Under the pieces are notes generated by a model. That model had not been told where the DNA came from, did no database searches, and saw nothing but the letters and a program-made list of their open reading frames with translations. Both the position numbers and the translations under genes were made by a program. From NCBI RefSeq assembly GCF_017901155.1, contig NZ_CP072800.1, positions 2,259,283 through 2,323,282 on the forward strand: a stretch of DNA of 64,000 nt. Reading direction: 5' to 3'. Below are positions 62,315-64,000 of this stretch, one piece after another (position 1 is the stretch's first letter; each line of letters begins with the position of its first letter). This DNA is from Candidatus Thiothrix anitrata (GTDB lineage Bacteria > Pseudomonadota > Gammaproteobacteria > Thiotrichales > Thiotrichaceae).

Positions 62315-63176
62315 GGATTCTCCCGATATTAATAGTTCCATCTGGAAGCTTGAATGCAGTGTATTGTATACGATACCCATCAATTTCAATGATCTGATTA
62401 GATGGTTTCCCCGGAGGTATCAGTGAAGAAACCGTTTCAAGATGGTTTTGTATGCGTTCTTGAATCACTTGCCTGTCAAGATTTAATGCGTCTGTATGGC
62501 GAAAAGCATGGTAAATCTGATTAGCATCTTTACCAAATTGAACGATTTCTTGGTTTCGGGGAGGAACATTACGATCAGTTTGAAGCTTCGATTCCTCAGG
62601 ACTTAACGGTTTTTCCGTCGACCATTCCTGAAAATCAGCTTTGCCGCCATTGGCGAGGTAAGTTCTGTATTGGACTTGTTCGTTCAAATCCCCCAATGAC
62701 ATACCGTTTGCCAATGTCGCGTGCACGCCGGGTAATTTTGCCAGCAACTCCGCCCGGATAGGGGCAATCGTCTGCTGTAATGCGTCAATGTCATGTTGGT
62801 TGTAAGGCTGCCCTGCGGGTCTGATACTGTTGTAGGTAAAATGAGGGCGAACTTGTTGGATTTCGCGGATCAGGTTGTTGACCTGATGATTAATGAAAAG
62901 CTGGGCAGGAGAGCCTGCCTGTATGCCGTATCGGGTTTCTGCGGAGGGCAGTAATCCCGGTCGAATACCTGTAGAGCGTGCCAATTGCAGGGTTGGTTCA
63001 CGGATGTGATTAATTTCCTGTGCGGAAATATTGGCAACAGCGTGTTGTACCAACGGGGGCTGAAACGCTATCCCGTTGAAATGCTGCGAGGGCGGTACAT
63101 TTTCTTGTCCGTATCTGAAGTGTGCGGGAATTACCGTTACGTTCCCCGTTTGTCCTAATGAAACTCCGTTCATCAC
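62301..63176 (-). CDS. Probable effector with C-terminal toxin domain
   Basis: 291 residues. The N-terminal 150 residues are Pro/Gln/Asn-rich without a signal peptide. Residues 225-291 form a compact basic domain (HAFRHTDALNLDRQVIQERI ... YRIQYTAFKLPDGTINIGRI) like small C-terminal toxin modules. An overlapping small gene and several more short genes follow, typical of toxin plus immunity genes. The delivery route is unknown; a secretion or conjugation system could export it. Confidence 0.55.
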   Translation of the reverse strand: MMNGVSLGQTGNVTVIPAHFRYGQENVPPSQHFNGIAFQPPLVQHAVANISAQEINHIREPTLQLARSTGIRPGLLPSAETRYGIQAGSPAQLFINHQVNNLIREIQQVRPHFTYNSIRPAGQPYNQHDIDALQQTIAPIRAELLAKLPGVHATLANGMSLGDLNEQVQYRTYLANGGKADFQEWSTEKPLSPEESKLQTDRNVPPRNQEIVQFGKDANQIYHAFRHTDALNLDRQVIQERIQNHLETVSSLIPPGKPSNQIIEIDGYRIQYTAFKLPDGTINIGRIHEVP

Positions 63177-63249
63177 TGTTTATCCCTATAGCTTTCCAAT
63201 CCTTCGCAAAAGGTAGTGGGAGGCTATAGGGCTTGCCGCCTAAAAACGA

Positions 63250-64000
63250 TTACATCGACGTATTCTCCGATGAGGGGCTTCCCCACTCCCAATACGCCTT
63301 GTCCTTAACCCTGCTCACCTGCTTGCCGGATGACACGTAGTAGCTCATGTGTTTGCCAAGGTTACGGATGGATTCCATTAAATCATCCTGTGCGGATTTG
63401 TCAGTGACATTGAAAATAGCGCGGATGTCCTTGGGGCTGATCTCATCCACCGAATGCACCACCCACGACTTCATGTAGGCCGCGTAGTTGTCTTCACCGG
63501 TACGGAAATGGGTGATTTGTTGAGTAGAGAGAATCGTGCCAACCCCGTATTCACGACCCTCCTTGAGGATGCGTTTGAGTGACGGGAAATCTTGGCTCAT
63601 AAAATTATCCGCCTCATCCGCAATCACCATTTTGCTGATCTGACGAAAATCACCGTCGACCTGCGGCTTGCCGTTGCGCTGCATCTGCGCGTAGAACAGG
63701 TCAAGGGTGAGGGCAACCACAAGGTTTTGGATGCTGGGGTCATCACCGGCTAAGTCGATGATGGTGATCCCGTCCCGCTCAATCAGTTCATGCAAACTCA
63801 CGAGGTTATCTTGCTGGTCTTCAAAAATCTGGAAGCTCACCAGTTTGGATAATGCCGCATACAACGAATCTTTTTCCGGTTCCTCCGCCAAGAAAACTTC
63901 CCACACGTCTTGGATCGTGGGTGCGGGACGTTGCCATGTGGCGGGTTTATCGGGATGGATACCCGCACACCGGTAGCTTTCCGCAATCGCCTCTTGCAGT
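63250..64000 (-). CDS. HerA-like ATPase, C-terminal part (5' end beyond window)
   Basis: The frame is open to the window edge, so the N-terminus with Walker A is missing. Visible are AGIHPDKPATWQR (as in the ATPase at 51825), a Walker B-like MVIADEADNFMSQDF and GVGTILSTQQITHFRTG. It ends in GSPSSENTSM. It is probably a DNA-translocating ATPase related to the one at 51825. The effector gene begins about 70 bases downstream. Confidence 0.7.
   Translation of the reverse strand, partial: LQEAIAESYRCAGIHPDKPATWQRPAPTIQDVWEVFLAEEPEKDSLYAALSKLVSFQIFEDQQDNLVSLHELIERDGITIIDLAGDDPSIQNLVVALTLDLFYAQMQRNGKPQVDGDFRQISKMVIADEADNFMSQDFPSLKRILKEGREYGVGTILSTQQITHFRTGEDNYAAYMKSWVVHSVDEISPKDIRAIFNVTDKSAQDDLMESIRNLGKHMSYYVSSGKQVSRVKDKAYWEWGSPSSENTSM

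Overview
The window looks like a chromosomal piece of a sulfur-oxidising gammaproteobacterium, most likely Thiothrix or a close relative in the Thiotrichales. This rests on ordinary gammaproteobacterial housekeeping genes (quinone-type pyrD, nagZ, recB, S-methylthioinosine phosphorylase), a TauE/SafE transporter and a secreted protein resembling sulfur globule proteins. It is an inference from recognised protein families, not a database result. I saw no rRNA or tRNA gene.

Layout. 1-16.4 kb is core genome: envelope proteins, an M17 aminopeptidase, a methyltransferase, pyrD, nagZ, a ParDE-like toxin-antitoxin pair, a purine-salvage operon and recB. 16.4-25.3 kb is a scrambled zone. A DUF4143 ATPase/EamA transporter/caspase-fragment block is duplicated; the second copy has lost 418 bp of the ATPase between two 9-bp repeats and interrupts a lipoprotein gene. 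Between the two copies lies a gene for a cytochrome c-550 that matches cyanobacterial photosystem II PsbV down to the numbering of its haem ligands. Small toxin-antitoxin remnants and a fossil end of an IS1111-type element follow.

25.3-45.7 kb is a chromosomal integron. A 472-residue IntI-type recombinase (+ strand, 44239-45657) faces away from ten cassettes, all on the - strand, each ending in an attC site. Eight attC sites belong to one family and two are of other types. The cargo reads like a store of defence or effector genes: a PD-(D/E)XK nuclease, a DUF6326 membrane protein, a frameshifted Mrr-like nuclease, possible HEPN proteins, a secreted phospholipase A2-like/DUF4214 protein, a three-gene cassette, a UG/Abi-type reverse transcriptase, a pair of related polytopic membrane proteins (one with a clear TIR domain), and a two-TIR cassette. 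Two near-identical IS1111-group elements sit at the same point and in the same orientation inside two attC sites. An IS66-family element with an 8-bp target duplication splits the three-gene cassette.

45.7-64 kb is mobile-element DNA. It has a MOBH relaxase (TraI), a TraD coupling protein, a DUF4400 membrane protein and a HerA-like ATPase, in an order like SXT-type conjugative elements. A NERD protein follows, then a type III restriction-modification operon with an AAA ATPase/DUF4276 pair between mod and res, a probable toxin gene followed by a stack of small immunity-like genes, and the end of a second HerA-like ATPase at the window edge.

The best candidates for an undescribed system are the paired TIR/polytopic-membrane cassette (27951-31012) and the reverse-transcriptase cassette (31155-32969). 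The PsbV homologue is the most surprising single gene.
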